DNA of 33,552 nucleotides from Bacteroidales bacterium. GTDB taxonomy: Bacteria > Bacteroidota > Bacteroidia > Bacteroidales > Prolixibacteraceae. The notes beneath the pieces are model-generated. The model was not told the DNA's origin. It did no database searches and saw nothing but the letters and a program-made list of their open reading frames with translations. Where the stretch lies: NCBI GenBank assembly GCA_015654795.1, contig JAATGF010000011.1, positions 1-33,552 on the forward strand, given 5' to 3'. Both the position numbers and the translations under genes were made by a program. This document shows positions 24,988 to 33,552 of this stretch, in pieces (positions within the stretch are counted from its first letter, which is position 1; every line of letters begins with the position of its first letter).

Positions 24988-26163
24988 TTATTTAATTACA
25001 GAAAGATGAGCATACTTGTCACCAATCCGGTATTCAAACGAAACAGAGACACCTGGAAGGACACTTGTCATTTTCAGGATGCCATAGTAAACATCGGATA
25101 CAGCAGGGCCGTTCACAATCTTATAGATGTAAACGCCTTCTCCTACAATAGGATCAGCAGTTGTTGTTTTTGTTCCTGCATTAAATGCAGCAATAATACT
25201 GGTTGAATTGTTCGATGCATACATAGCAGATGTAGAAGGAACAAATTCAATGGTATGTCCGGCTGCAAGCCATGCTGAACCACCCTGTAAAATCAGCGAG
25301 CCAGATACTGCAATATTGGCAGTAGCATCATTTTCAGCAACAGCCGCATTAATAAGAAGGTCAAGACCGGCTGAAGTACTGCCAAGTGTTAAAGTAGCAG
25401 ACTTTTTCAGGAAGAAATAAGGATCACGGACAATGACAGTTGTCTGTATCTCATCGGTATAAGTTCCTGCTGCTGCACTAAACGAATAGAACATCGTGTC
25501 TTTTCCGGCTGCAAAATCATCACCGGAGATTGGAACCATAAAAGGCTGTGTACCTGAAAATGGAGATCCTGTAATGGCTACCCAAGAGTCAGTTGTACCG
25601 TTCTTCCTTTTGGCAACCAGATTTCCTGTATAGGCAGCTGCTTTAGGCATTACATTAACATTAAAATAAGCAACTTCCGATGTACGTGCAACATCAACTT
25701 CTATACCGGAAACCTTTGGCTTTGTAGTCGTTATTGCAGGAACCAGGTCAACTCTTGCCTTGGCATAGTCCGTTGCTCCACTAAAAATAACAGTAACATA
25801 GTCTCCTGTCTCCACGAGTTTAGCCTCATCCCTTGTATAGGTGATTGTAGCTTTCAGATCAGCTCCGACAGTAGCTGTCTTTTGTGTTCCCGTCATTGGA
25901 AGTAATTGTTTTGTAGTGCCACCGGTAGAAGGAATTTGCAGTTGCAACAATTCGATATTCATCACATCACCCGACTTCGCATTTGGTAAAGTCGCAGTAA
26001 CTGACAAAGAACCATCCAGTGTGCTTATACCAGTAGTTGTTGTACTTGAAACGCCTGTGAGAATAGCATTGCCATCCGCATCTTTCGGAATCTCATAATA
26101 GTCTTGTTTAGTGCAACTGAGGATTGAAACCAGCACACAAAATATTGATATGAATTTTTTCAT
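24988..26163 (-). CDS. Surface glycan-binding lipoprotein candidate
   Basis: A 391-residue lipoprotein: MKKFISIFCVLVSILSC places the lipidated Cys at 17. The mature part is rich in Thr, Ser, Val and Ala and appears beta-structured, with probably two or three Ig-like domains (about 35-140, 145-250, 255-390). I recognise no catalytic motif and cannot assign a Pfam family with confidence. As the gene directly after SusD (32 bp apart) and before the terminator, it occupies the usual place of SusE/F-type or other surface glycan-binding proteins, so a role in holding the mannoside at the outer membrane is likely. The function is inferred from position. Confidence 0.7.
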   Translation of the reverse strand: MKKFISIFCVLVSILSCTKQDYYEIPKDADGNAILTGVSSTTTTGISTLDGSLSVTATLPNAKSGDVMNIELLQLQIPSTGGTTKQLLPMTGTQKTATVGADLKATITYTRDEAKLVETGDYVTVIFSGATDYAKARVDLVPAITTTKPKVSGIEVDVARTSEVAYFNVNVMPKAAAYTGNLVAKRKNGTTDSWVAITGSPFSGTQPFMVPISGDDFAAGKDTMFYSFSAAAGTYTDEIQTTVIVRDPYFFLKKSATLTLGSTSAGLDLLINAAVAENDATANIAVSGSLILQGGSAWLAAGHTIEFVPSTSAMYASNNSTSIIAAFNAGTKTTTADPIVGEGVYIYKIVNGPAVSDVYYGILKMTSVLPGVSVSFEYRIGDKYAHLSVIK

Positions 26164-26195
26164 TTTCGTATATTTTTCAGATTAATAAAATCCAT

Positions 26196-27818
26196 TTACT
26201 GACCTACTTGTTTAGGAGCCCAACCGAAATTCTGCAGACATACACTATTGTTGGCAATTTCGGTGGCCGAAACTGGTGACAGAAGGTGCTTTGCAGAAAA
26301 TTCGTAGTTGAAATTCGTTGGTTGGTGACCAACAAGATTTTGGAGCTCATCAAACTGGCCGCTGCCATCCTTAAGTGCTTTGCGTGTGCGTCTCATATCC
26401 CAAAGCATTTTGCTTTCGAAAATCAGTTCATAAGCACGTTCTGCCATGATGCTTTTAAGTGTAACATCTACACTGGCATAGGTAGGCAAAAGCGCCCTTG
26501 TTCTGACAGCATTGATCCCCTTGGTGATATCGTCAGCAGAAACGGCTACGCCATTCTGGACAAGTGTCCAATTCACTTCAGTCAACATCAACAGAACATC
26601 GGCATAACGGTAGAAATTCCAGTTCAAACCTGATCTTCCTGCCACTTTAATCGATTCTTTGTCATAATATTTGTATAAAAATGCCATAGGAAATTTAGCA
26701 GCAGGTCCTTCATTCGCATCATACTTTGTAGACTTAGTATCGCTGTAAAAGAAAAACTGGCGATCCTGTACACGTTTATCAGCTGCGCTGTATGCATCGT
26801 GATAGGCTACACTTGGAACAAATGTTCCATTCTCATCATTTTGCGAAATTTGGCTTGCTAATGGAAGGCTTACCTGGACAATTCCATTGTCTCTATCACT
26901 TATTGCAAGGAACTGTGCCTGGAAGATTGCTTCACCCTTATTGTTCATTGCAGGATCGTGCAAATCATCATAGGTTCCTAAAGAATATTTGCCGTAAAGA
27001 AAATCGAGTTGTGTTTTTGCTTTCTGCAAAAACGCTTTAGCGCTTTCATTTTTGACAGGATATTCAGTCATTGTCCAGTTACCGGTTATACATTTTGTTG
27101 TATCTGTCCCGGCATTAACTTCCTGGTAAGGATAACCAGCCATTGTAAGATACACATCAGCAAGCATTGTCCTTGCAGTCAGCTTTGTGATACGTCCGTC
27201 GGAAGAAGGGACATCGGCAAGTGTGCTTTCGTTAACCGCATACTCAAGGTCGGGAACAATGATCTTATCGTAAATGGTTTTTAACGAAGAACGCGGTTGC
27301 GAAGCCTGAGTGATATCTGTCAGTACAGTTGTGTTATAAGGAACATCACCATAGTAACGAACCAGGTTGAAGTAGTAAAATGCACGCAATGAACGTACTT
27401 CACCAATGTATTTCGATTTCAGGTCAGCAGATAAACCGGTTACATTGGGTAACATGCTTATTGCAAGGTTGCAATCTCTCACACCCTGATACCAGTTATT
27501 CCATTCGTTAATAAAATAGTCATAGTCACCTGTAAGGGAGTTACTCTCATAAAGATTGAGGATGGAAGCCTGATACTGAGTGTAAGCCTTACCTGTAGCA
27601 TATTCAAGAGAGGCTGCCATGTTTTTACCCCAGGCGTCACCACCCTGAACCCACAGGCGTAATGATCTGTAAGGGCCGGTTGCCAATGCCAAACCACCGG
27701 CTGCACTCGTAATATTCGTTTCAGAGGTGAGTTTCTCTGTTGGTGTTTCTTCCAGAAATTTCTGGCAGGAACCAAATATAAGACCAAGTCCTAATACTAA
27801 TAATAAACTGTATTTCAT
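26196..27818 (-). CDS. SusD/RagB family outer-membrane glycan-binding lipoprotein
   Basis: A SusD-like lipoprotein of 540 residues. The lipobox in GLIFGSC gives lipidated Cys18, followed by QKFLEETPTEKLTSET, the typical SusD N-terminus. The helical TPR-like scaffold shows in YIGEVRSLRAFYYFNLVRYYGDVPYNT (about 137-163), and the C-terminal part has NFYRYADVLLMLTEVNW and GINAVRTRALLP, also family hallmarks. It forms the lid of the SusC transporter and binds the glycan at the cell surface. It starts 20 bp after the SusC stop, so cotranscription is near certain. Length is normal. Confidence 0.95.
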   Translation of the reverse strand: MKYSLLLVLGLGLIFGSCQKFLEETPTEKLTSETNITSAAGGLALATGPYRSLRLWVQGGDAWGKNMAASLEYATGKAYTQYQASILNLYESNSLTGDYDYFINEWNNWYQGVRDCNLAISMLPNVTGLSADLKSKYIGEVRSLRAFYYFNLVRYYGDVPYNTTVLTDITQASQPRSSLKTIYDKIIVPDLEYAVNESTLADVPSSDGRITKLTARTMLADVYLTMAGYPYQEVNAGTDTTKCITGNWTMTEYPVKNESAKAFLQKAKTQLDFLYGKYSLGTYDDLHDPAMNNKGEAIFQAQFLAISDRDNGIVQVSLPLASQISQNDENGTFVPSVAYHDAYSAADKRVQDRQFFFYSDTKSTKYDANEGPAAKFPMAFLYKYYDKESIKVAGRSGLNWNFYRYADVLLMLTEVNWTLVQNGVAVSADDITKGINAVRTRALLPTYASVDVTLKSIMAERAYELIFESKMLWDMRRTRKALKDGSGQFDELQNLVGHQPTNFNYEFSAKHLLSPVSATEIANNSVCLQNFGWAPKQVGQ

Positions 27819-27838
27819 TTTTTTAGTATTTTTTAAAA

Positions 27839-30800
27839 TTAGAAAATAACATTAACACCAAATGTGTAGGTGGTAGGACGCGGATACATGAAAAAGTCCA
27901 TACCCGGAGTAGTTCCATCCATATTATCTCTGTCACTTCCTTCGGGATCATACCCTGAATAATCGGTAATTACAAAGAAGTTTTTAGCAGTAGCATATAC
28001 ACGTATTTTGCTGACATCCAGCTTATGAAGGATATTTTTGGGAAGTGTATAGCCCAAAGTCATACCGTCGCCTCTTACATATGAAGCATCTTCAATCCAA
28101 TGTGTATCAGGATAAGTCTGGTAATAGGCACCACCATTTCCCGGACGAACCTGGCCAATCATCGTATTCTGATGGTCGGGACGCCATGCATTCAGGATTG
28201 AGTTCTTGCCATTTGCCATTGCCTGACGGTCTTCTGAGGAGTGATTGGTACGGTTCTCTTTTTTAGCGCCAAACGAGAATTTGATGTCAAGGCTAAAGTC
28301 GAAATTTTTGTATGTAAAGTTATTACCGACGTTCATATCCCATTTTGGGAATGCACTGCCAAGAACACTACCATCCGAAACAAAACTGATCACACCATCA
28401 TTGTTTCTGTCAAGGTACTTAACATCACCAGGGACAAAACCGTAACGGGCAGCCAAAGAAGCTTCAGCAGTACTGTAGGTTCCAAGACGGGTAAGACCAA
28501 AGAACGAAGCGACTGATTCGCCTTCTCTTAAGATAGTGTTGGCTCCACCAACCCAACTGTTGCGTAAAATATCAGCCCCTGTAGGCCCCAGCTGAATAAT
28601 TTTGTTTTGGTTGGCGCTGAAGGTCACATCAGTGAACCAGTTGAAATCCTTGCTCTTAACATTATGTGAGCCAATTGTCAACTCATAACCCTTGTTTTCG
28701 ATTGTACCGTAGTTTTTCTTAACCTGACCAACTGTTGTAGATGTTGGTAATGGTACATCAAGAAGCATGTCTTCAGTTTTCTTATAATAATAGTCAGCAT
28801 TAATTGTCAACCGATCCCTGAATAAACCAAGATCGATACCAGCATCATACTGAGTTGTCTTTTCCCATTTAAGGTCAGCATTACCTACTGAACTTGGGAA
28901 AAGACCCGGAGTTACAGCACCACCCATTACGACATTTTCTGAACTAATGAATGTCTGGGTAACATAGCTACCAATTTCCTGGTTACCTGTCTGACCAACA
29001 CTTAAACGAAGTTTAAGGTTAGATATTTGATCGATTTTTTTTGCAAAGTCCTCTTCATTGATTCTCCATGCAAATGACCCGGAAGGAAAGAAACCATATT
29101 TTGAATTAGCGCCAAATCTTGAACTGCCATCTTCACGACCTGTAACTGTGAAGAGGTACCTGCCTTTATACGTATAGTTGGCACGTGCAAAATAAGAGTT
29201 CAGTGAATTCTGTCCATCTCTGCTAATTACTCTTGGTCTGGTAGCTGTACCTGCCTCAATATAATGCCATCCGTAGAAGTCATCAAAATAGTTCGAATTC
29301 CAACCTTCGAATATTTCATAATTATACCTTGACCACGATAGTCCGATCATACCAGTAAAAGCGTGATCACCAATGGTTTTGTTATAATTAAAATAGTTCT
29401 CATTCTGCCAGTAGGTATCGTTTTCAGTCCTAATGTCAACAGAGCCTTTTTCGCCGGTGTTAATTTCACGACCAGCATACTTATTCTCTTTTTTGAAGTT
29501 TAAGTCGATTGCAATATTTGACTTAAAGGTGAGGTCGGGTGTGATTTTTACATTCAATGTAACATCGCCCGTAACTTGTGTACGATTAACAAAATCTTCA
29601 ACATCATTGGTGATATGAACCGGATTATGGGGAGTTTCACCAGCAGGAAAATCGGCATTACTACTCCATTGACCAGCATATGAACCATAAATCGGATCAT
29701 TAGGATATTTAATAGGAAGTATTGAATAGGCCTCAACTGCGGCACGAGCTATACCACCACTAAAAAAGGACTCGTCATTGATCTGTTCCTTACTTCTGTT
29801 AACGCCAATATTAGTGCTTACATAAATCCTGTCACTAACTTTAATGTCGCCATTAAGTTTACCTGAATAACGTCTGAAGTTTGAATTATCAAGCAAACCA
29901 TCTTCAAGTGAATATCCAAAAAATGCGCCGAATTTTGCAACATCGTTACCGCCGCGAATGTTAACCTGGTGGTTTGTTGAAGTTGAAGGTTTGAAAATCT
30001 GAGATTCCCAGTTAGTATCGAACCTTGGTTTATAGTATTTTCCATCAGCTCCCATCAGCGGAACAGAATAACCCCCCTGTGTAGTCTGTTCAAATAAATA
30101 GGGCATTTCAGAATATGTATTTCCTCCTGCGCCAGCTGGTAGTATTGAAGCATCAAAGCATGCAGACCAGTTTGGCGACGTGGCATACTTGTTAACATTC
30201 ATCCATGCTTGTTTTGTAACATACATCATTTGTTCGGCATTAAGAACATAGAATTTTCTGTTCATGTCGCCTCTTGTTACATATCCGTTGTATTCAACCT
30301 GTGTTTTACCTGCTATACCACGTTTTGTTGTGATAAGGATAACACCGTTTGATCCCCTTGCACCATAAATAGCAGTTGCAGAAGCATCTTTCAACACGTC
30401 CATCGACTGTATTTCGTTTGGATTCAATATACTCATTGCATTCGCAACACCAACAACACCATCAACAACAAAAAGAGGTTCATTGGTAGTAGCATTGATA
30501 GAGTTCGTACCACGAACACGAATCATCGCGTTACCGCCCGGAGCACCAGAACGTTCAATAATTTTAACCCCCGCAACTTTACCACCAATTGCCTGAGCAA
30601 CATTCAATGCTGGTCTGTCGAGAAGTCTGTCAGCTGAAAGATTAGATACAGAACCGGTCAAATCCTTTTTCTTCTGTGTACCATATCCAATAGCTACAAC
30701 TTCTTCAATATTAACAGTCTCATCTAAAAGAACAATATTGAATTCAGTTTTACCATCAGTTGCAACTTCCTGTGGTTGCATTCCGACAAAAGAGAATGAA

Positions 30801-31327
30801 AGTACTGCATTGTTAGGTACAACCAACGAGTATTTTCCGTCAGTGTCCGTTATTATCCCAGTTGTAGTTCCTTTAACAATGACAGATACACCTGGCAGAG
30901 AGACTCCGCTTTTATCCGTAACCTTACCGGTAACCTTTTTGGTTTGTTGTTGTGTCACTTCTACGTTTCCCCTGGTAACAACAATATTTTTATCAAGTAT
31001 CTTGTACGAGTAATTATTATCAAGGATTTTACCTAATACTTCGTCAATTGTAGCATCTGTTACTTTTACTGATTGACGTTTCTCAAGATTCATTTCTTCG
31101 TTTTTAAAGAAAAAGCCAAATTCGCTGTTACGTTCAATTGCCCTGAATATATCAACAATTGTAGCATTCTTTAAGTTCAGATTGATGCGTGCAGTCATGC
31201 TGTAAGAGTTCACAGCAGAAGCCGAGATTATTGCAAAAAGAATAAGTCCAGCCGTTAATTTCATAATTCGGATAGTTTTTTCCCACCTTTGCTGTGCAAT
31301 GCATAGCAAATCAAAAATTTTCTTCAT
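27839..31327 (-). CDS. SusC/RagA TonB-dependent transporter with STN signalling domain
   Basis: An outer-membrane TonB-dependent transporter of 1162 residues. The N-terminus carries a long signal region (hydrophobic MKLTAGLILFAIISASAVNS at 22-41), an STN domain (about 46-118) and a CarboxypepD_reg-like beta-sandwich (131-201, VTGKVTDKSGVSLPGVSV). Then come VNIEEVVAIGYGTQKKKDLTGSVSNL (206-230), the plug with GVKIIERSGAPGGNAMIRVRG and the 22-strand barrel, ending in ...TYTFGVNVIF with the terminal aromatic. The STN domain talks to FecR-type anti-sigma factors, and the gene lies directly after such a pair, so transport and induction are probably linked. Together with SusD it should import mannose oligosaccharides. 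All domains are intact. Confidence 0.95.
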   Translation of the reverse strand: MKKIFDLLCIAQQRWEKTIRIMKLTAGLILFAIISASAVNSYSMTARINLNLKNATIVDIFRAIERNSEFGFFFKNEEMNLEKRQSVKVTDATIDEVLGKILDNNYSYKILDKNIVVTRGNVEVTQQQTKKVTGKVTDKSGVSLPGVSVIVKGTTTGIITDTDGKYSLVVPNNAVLSFSFVGMQPQEVATDGKTEFNIVLLDETVNIEEVVAIGYGTQKKKDLTGSVSNLSADRLLDRPALNVAQAIGGKVAGVKIIERSGAPGGNAMIRVRGTNSINATTNEPLFVVDGVVGVANAMSILNPNEIQSMDVLKDASATAIYGARGSNGVILITTKRGIAGKTQVEYNGYVTRGDMNRKFYVLNAEQMMYVTKQAWMNVNKYATSPNWSACFDASILPAGAGGNTYSEMPYLFEQTTQGGYSVPLMGADGKYYKPRFDTNWESQIFKPSTSTNHQVNIRGGNDVAKFGAFFGYSLEDGLLDNSNFRRYSGKLNGDIKVSDRIYVSTNIGVNRSKEQINDESFFSGGIARAAVEAYSILPIKYPNDPIYGSYAGQWSSNADFPAGETPHNPVHITNDVEDFVNRTQVTGDVTLNVKITPDLTFKSNIAIDLNFKKENKYAGREINTGEKGSVDIRTENDTYWQNENYFNYNKTIGDHAFTGMIGLSWSRYNYEIFEGWNSNYFDDFYGWHYIEAGTATRPRVISRDGQNSLNSYFARANYTYKGRYLFTVTGREDGSSRFGANSKYGFFPSGSFAWRINEEDFAKKIDQISNLKLRLSVGQTGNQEIGSYVTQTFISSENVVMGGAVTPGLFPSSVGNADLKWEKTTQYDAGIDLGLFRDRLTINADYYYKKTEDMLLDVPLPTSTTVGQVKKNYGTIENKGYELTIGSHNVKSKDFNWFTDVTFSANQNKIIQLGPTGADILRNSWVGGANTILREGESVASFFGLTRLGTYSTAEASLAARYGFVPGDVKYLDRNNDGVISFVSDGSVLGSAFPKWDMNVGNNFTYKNFDFSLDIKFSFGAKKENRTNHSSEDRQAMANGKNSILNAWRPDHQNTMIGQVRPGNGGAYYQTYPDTHWIEDASYVRGDGMTLGYTLPKNILHKLDVSKIRVYATAKNFFVITDYSGYDPEGSDRDNMDGTTPGMDFFMYPRPTTYTFGVNVIF

Positions 31328-31358
31328 AGTTTCGACGTATTTTTTTAGTTTTGAATTT

Positions 31359-31380
31359 GAAACTGATCGCTACCAGTTTC
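31359..31380. promoter_or_regulatory. Inverted repeat in the SusC upstream region
   Basis: GAAACTG (31359-31365) and CAGTTTC (31374-31380) are perfect reverse complements around an 8-bp spacer, 32 bp upstream of the SusC start codon on the minus strand. In this position it may be an mRNA leader hairpin or a regulator site near the sigma-dependent promoter. The inverted repeat is seen; the role is inferred. Confidence 0.4.
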
Positions 31381-31395
31381 GATTACTGAAATCAG

Positions 31396-31417
31396 GTGCA
31401 CCCCTCCACGGGTGCAC
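31396..31417. terminator. GC-rich hairpin between FecR and SusC genes
   Basis: GTGCACCC (31396-31403) pairs perfectly with GGGTGCAC (31410-31417) around a 6-nt loop. It lies 30 bp after the FecR stop and about 70 bp before the SusC start. A T tract (TTTGTTTTT) follows it on the plus strand only, so on the transcribed minus strand it is more likely an attenuating or mRNA-stabilising structure between the regulator and the transporter genes. Confidence 0.5.
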
Positions 31418-31447
31418 TTTGTTTTTCCACATATGCACTTTGCTATT

Positions 31448-32440
31448 CTAATAGATGTAAACGATGTCACGCACCTCCTTTCTTTCGTCTATTTTATAAT
31501 TGATTTTGTCTGTTAATGCCAACATTTTCAGAACCATTTTTACAGTAGTAGTTCTTTTAATTACACTTGTATATTTAGTATTGGCCAATGACTTGTTCCG
31601 GATGTTAATATCTACATTATACCAGTTTTCCAATTCAAGGCAAATTTCCGAAAGGGTTTTATTGATGAAAACAAATTTCCCGTCTTTCCATGATGTCGCA
31701 ATATTAGGATCCTGCTGCGAGACCGCCATGCGGTTTGTCTGCTTATCGTAACGCACATAATCGCCCGGCGCCATTGATAGAATCGACTTGTCGCCGCTTT
31801 GGAAAAAATCGACCTTTCCGTCAACTAACGTCGTATAAACATTGTTTTCAAAGTCATAGGCCCGGACATTAAATTTAGTGCCGATATCTTTCATCTTAAA
31901 ATATCCCAAATCAACAGCAAATTTGCGACCGGGATTGGGAACCATATCGAAATAAGCCTCCCCGTTTAATTGGGCAGACATTTCACCGTTTGAACTTTTG
32001 CTCAGAATAATCTTAGATGCCGAACTTAGCCAGATTGAAGAACCATCTTCAAGGTGGATGGTTGAAACGGATCCTCTTTCTGAGGTATATTCAATGCGTT
32101 GGGTGAAAACCTTAACCTCTTTATTTTTATTTTCCGAAAGGAAGTATTGAAACAGAGAGCTAATCAAAAGCGCAAAAACAAATACAGCAGCGTATTGATA
32201 CCATAACTCAACGGGACTGAACACTCTTGCCGGTTTCACACGATTCCAAAACTTCTCAAAGCTATCCTGCTGTAATTGAATGTCTTTAGGCGAATTACGA
32301 TCTAAAGCTGCATAAATGTTCTTATACTGATAGAAAACATCACGCAACGATGCATCCTCATCAAGCGATTTATAAAAATCACGCTTTTCTGTTTCGGTCG
32401 CTAAATCGGCTAAAATCCTGCTGAAAATTTCCTCTGACAT
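31448..32440 (-). CDS. FecR family anti-sigma factor
   Basis: A membrane anti-sigma factor, 330 residues from ATG 32440 (MSEEIFSRIL), which fits the family better than the open-frame start at 32470. The cytoplasmic N-terminal part (about 1-78) should bind the ECF sigma factor. One transmembrane helix lies at about 80-100 (YQYAAVFVFALLISSLFQYF). The periplasmic FecR domain follows (YTSERGSVSTIHLEDGSSIWLSSASKI), then a C-terminal DUF4974 domain (LSEICLELENWYNVDINI...). It relays the SusC STN signal. The gene lies about 90 bp after the sigma gene and 120 bp before SusC. Confidence 0.92.
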   Translation of the reverse strand: MSEEIFSRILADLATETEKRDFYKSLDEDASLRDVFYQYKNIYAALDRNSPKDIQLQQDSFEKFWNRVKPARVFSPVELWYQYAAVFVFALLISSLFQYFLSENKNKEVKVFTQRIEYTSERGSVSTIHLEDGSSIWLSSASKIILSKSSNGEMSAQLNGEAYFDMVPNPGRKFAVDLGYFKMKDIGTKFNVRAYDFENNVYTTLVDGKVDFFQSGDKSILSMAPGDYVRYDKQTNRMAVSQQDPNIATSWKDGKFVFINKTLSEICLELENWYNVDINIRNKSLANTKYTSVIKRTTTVKMVLKMLALTDKINYKIDERKEVRDIVYIY

Positions 32441-32527
32441 TTTTTTTCTAAGATTAATAACTAAACACACAACTACTGCATTACCCTATCGAAAAATTAA
32501 AAAAAATGAAACATTTTTTAACATTAA

Positions 32528-33115
32528 TTAAAAGAAGTTGGAAATCAAGCAGATCAGGGTGACGTAATCTTTAAGCTCAAGACGGAGAATTCGTAGTGTT
32601 TTAGACATTCGGGCTTCAACGGTTTTGACACTAATCGATAGTTTTTCTGCTATTTCCTTATAATGAAGGTCTTCGAACCGACTTAAGAGAAAGGTTTCGC
32701 GAAGATCATCAGGAAGGGCGGCTATGGCAAGATCAATTTTCTCACGTAATTCTTCAAATTCCACATAATTTCCCAGCTTTTCCAATGCCTCATAATTAAA
32801 CTGCATCTCAAGATATTTGATGCTTTCCTGATGTTTCAATGCGATTTTCTGATTCCGGAGGTAATTCAGGCAATTGTTTTTAGTAATCGTATAAAGAAAA
32901 TTCCGAACATTAAACTGCTCGTTCAATGTCTCCCGTATTTCCCACAATTTCATAAACGAATCCTGAACAATTTCTTCCGAAACTTTCTCATCGCGAAGAT
33001 ATTGAAGAGCCAAATGATAAATCACTCCAAAAAAATCCCGGTAGATTTCTTCGAAAGCTCTGCGCTCACCAACGCGTAAATGCAATATAAGGTTATCGAT
33101 TTTGGAAGGATTCAT
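32528..33115 (-). CDS. ECF RNA polymerase sigma factor
   Basis: A 195-residue extracytoplasmic-function sigma factor of the Bacteroidota SusC/FecR-linked type. Region 2 is at about 20-88 ([27 protein letters not shown]... [16 protein letters not shown]). Region 4 is at about 130-180 ([14 protein letters not shown], then the helix-turn-helix [28 protein letters not shown]). It should direct transcription of the following SusC operon when released by FecR. It is the first gene of the minus-strand series. The C-terminus ends in a hydrophobic [12 protein letters not shown], a small oddity for a soluble factor. Confidence 0.94.
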   Translation of the reverse strand: MNPSKIDNLILHLRVGERRAFEEIYRDFFGVIYHLALQYLRDEKVSEEIVQDSFMKLWEIRETLNEQFNVRNFLYTITKNNCLNYLRNQKIALKHQESIKYLEMQFNYEALEKLGNYVEFEELREKIDLAIAALPDDLRETFLLSRFEDLHYKEIAEKLSISVKTVEARMSKTLRILRLELKDYVTLICLISNFF

Positions 33116-33389
33116 TTCGGGGCTAAAAGTATTAAAAAAACAAAAGTGGATAAAAGAAGTTTAACGAATCGTGAAAAGCAACGGAAGACACGGAAAACCT
33201 TTGTTCACAAAAAGAGTACCAGTTCCTCATTATGTGACAGATAGCATAGTCTAAAATAGTTTAAAAAAAAGTTGCAACTGACAATAATCTGATGTCATAA
33301 GCAATGCGAATGAATCAATGGATGTAGTATTCTCCCTTATAACGGAAGCACAGCCATCGCAGGATTCTCGTCTTACCGGACGAGAAAAC
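33116..33389. other. Intergenic region upstream of the sigma factor gene
   Basis: AT-rich, with no reading frame. The promoter of the sigma gene should be here, but no exact TAnnTTTG element is visible on the minus strand. It includes a hairpin TTCTCGTC-TTACCG-GACGAGAA at 33365-33386 (perfect 8-bp arms), next to the purine-rich repeats. Confidence 0.5.
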
Positions 33390-33552
33390 GATGGGGAGAT
33401 GAGGTGATGGGGCGATACGGCGACAGGACAGGAAGAGAAAGAGAAAAGGAGATAGGGAGATGGGGAGATAAGGCGAGAGACAGGACAGGGAGAGAAAGAA
33501 AGAGAAAAGGAGATAGGGCGATGGGGAGATAAGGCGAGAGACAGGACAGGGA
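33390..33552 (+). repeat. Purine-rich tandem repeat, 57/61-bp units
   Basis: From GACAGGACAGG at 33422 the sequence repeats at 33479 and again at 33540, giving units of 57 and 61 bp that differ by a 4-base insertion (AGAA) and single substitutions; a third copy is cut by the window end. The units are almost entirely A and G, and contain shorter sub-repeats of the type GAGATRGG. A degenerate partial copy (GATGGGGAGATGAGG) precedes them at 33390. Spacers and repeats are not arranged as in a CRISPR. Confidence 0.8.

Noticed and set aside
32441..32470. Upstream extension of the FecR frame (MCLVINLRKK)
   Set aside because: FecR proteins of this type start near MSEEIF-like sequence; the extra ten codons are AT-rich and lie in the leader.
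33390..33552. Possible CRISPR array in the right-end repeats
   Set aside because: Units are contiguous purine-rich tandem copies without distinct spacers, and no cas genes are nearby.

Overview
This window is chromosomal DNA of a Bacteroidota member, most likely of the order Bacteroidales. The evidence is an intact SusC/SusD pair preceded by an ECF sigma factor and a FecR-type anti-sigma factor, a SusC carrying an N-terminal STN domain, lipoproteins of Bacteroidota type, FHS-family sugar transport, and moderate-to-low GC. I cannot name genus or species from the sequence alone.

Layout. (1) 1-551: no gene. It holds three small CCC/GGG hairpins about 50 bp apart and a pyrimidine-rich patch. (2) 552-3808, plus strand: an RNA-metabolism trio, RicT-like PSP1 protein, tRNA U34 hydroxylase TrhO and a tRNA-dihydrouridine synthase, ended by a strong terminator whose stem contains the last stop codon. 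(3) 3838-33115: every credible gene is on the minus strand, so this part reads from right to left. In transcription order it holds: ECF sigma factor, FecR anti-sigma, SusC, SusD, a surface-glycan-binding lipoprotein candidate, terminator; a divergent GH38-like enzyme, a deletion remnant of a third GH38-like protein, a GH92 lipoprotein, a canonical GH38 alpha-mannosidase, a DUF4432 mutarotase-like protein; a second GH92, an FHS/MFS sugar transporter; a tightly coupled trio of D-lyxose/D-mannose isomerase, PfkB kinase and MtlD-like polyol-phosphate dehydrogenase; a six-hairpin glycosidase and a Tat-exported Gfo/Idh/MocA oxidoreductase. (4) 33116-33552: no gene. It holds a hairpin and a purine-rich tandem repeat of 57/61 bp that runs off the window.

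How the genes fit together. This looks like a polysaccharide utilisation locus for alpha-mannosides (N-glycans or mannan are the obvious candidates). The SusCD complex and its partner lipoprotein would bind and import the glycan. GH92 and GH38 exo-alpha-mannosidases would release mannose, the FHS/MFS permease would bring it into the cytoplasm, and the isomerase-kinase-dehydrogenase trio would turn mannose into fructose, a fructose phosphate and possibly mannitol-1-phosphate. That last route is an inference; it would bypass the usual mannokinase plus phosphomannose isomerase. Control is probably by trans-envelope signalling from the SusC STN domain through FecR to the ECF sigma factor.

The most notable items are the isomerase/kinase/MtlD trio placed beside mannosidases, the 80-residue remnant keeping both ends of a GH38-like (DUF5054-type) protein, a 77-bp element with perfect 13-bp inverted ends after the transporter gene, and related purine-rich repeats in opposite orientation at the two ends of the window. 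I found no rRNA, tRNA, CRISPR array, insertion sequence or phage gene.
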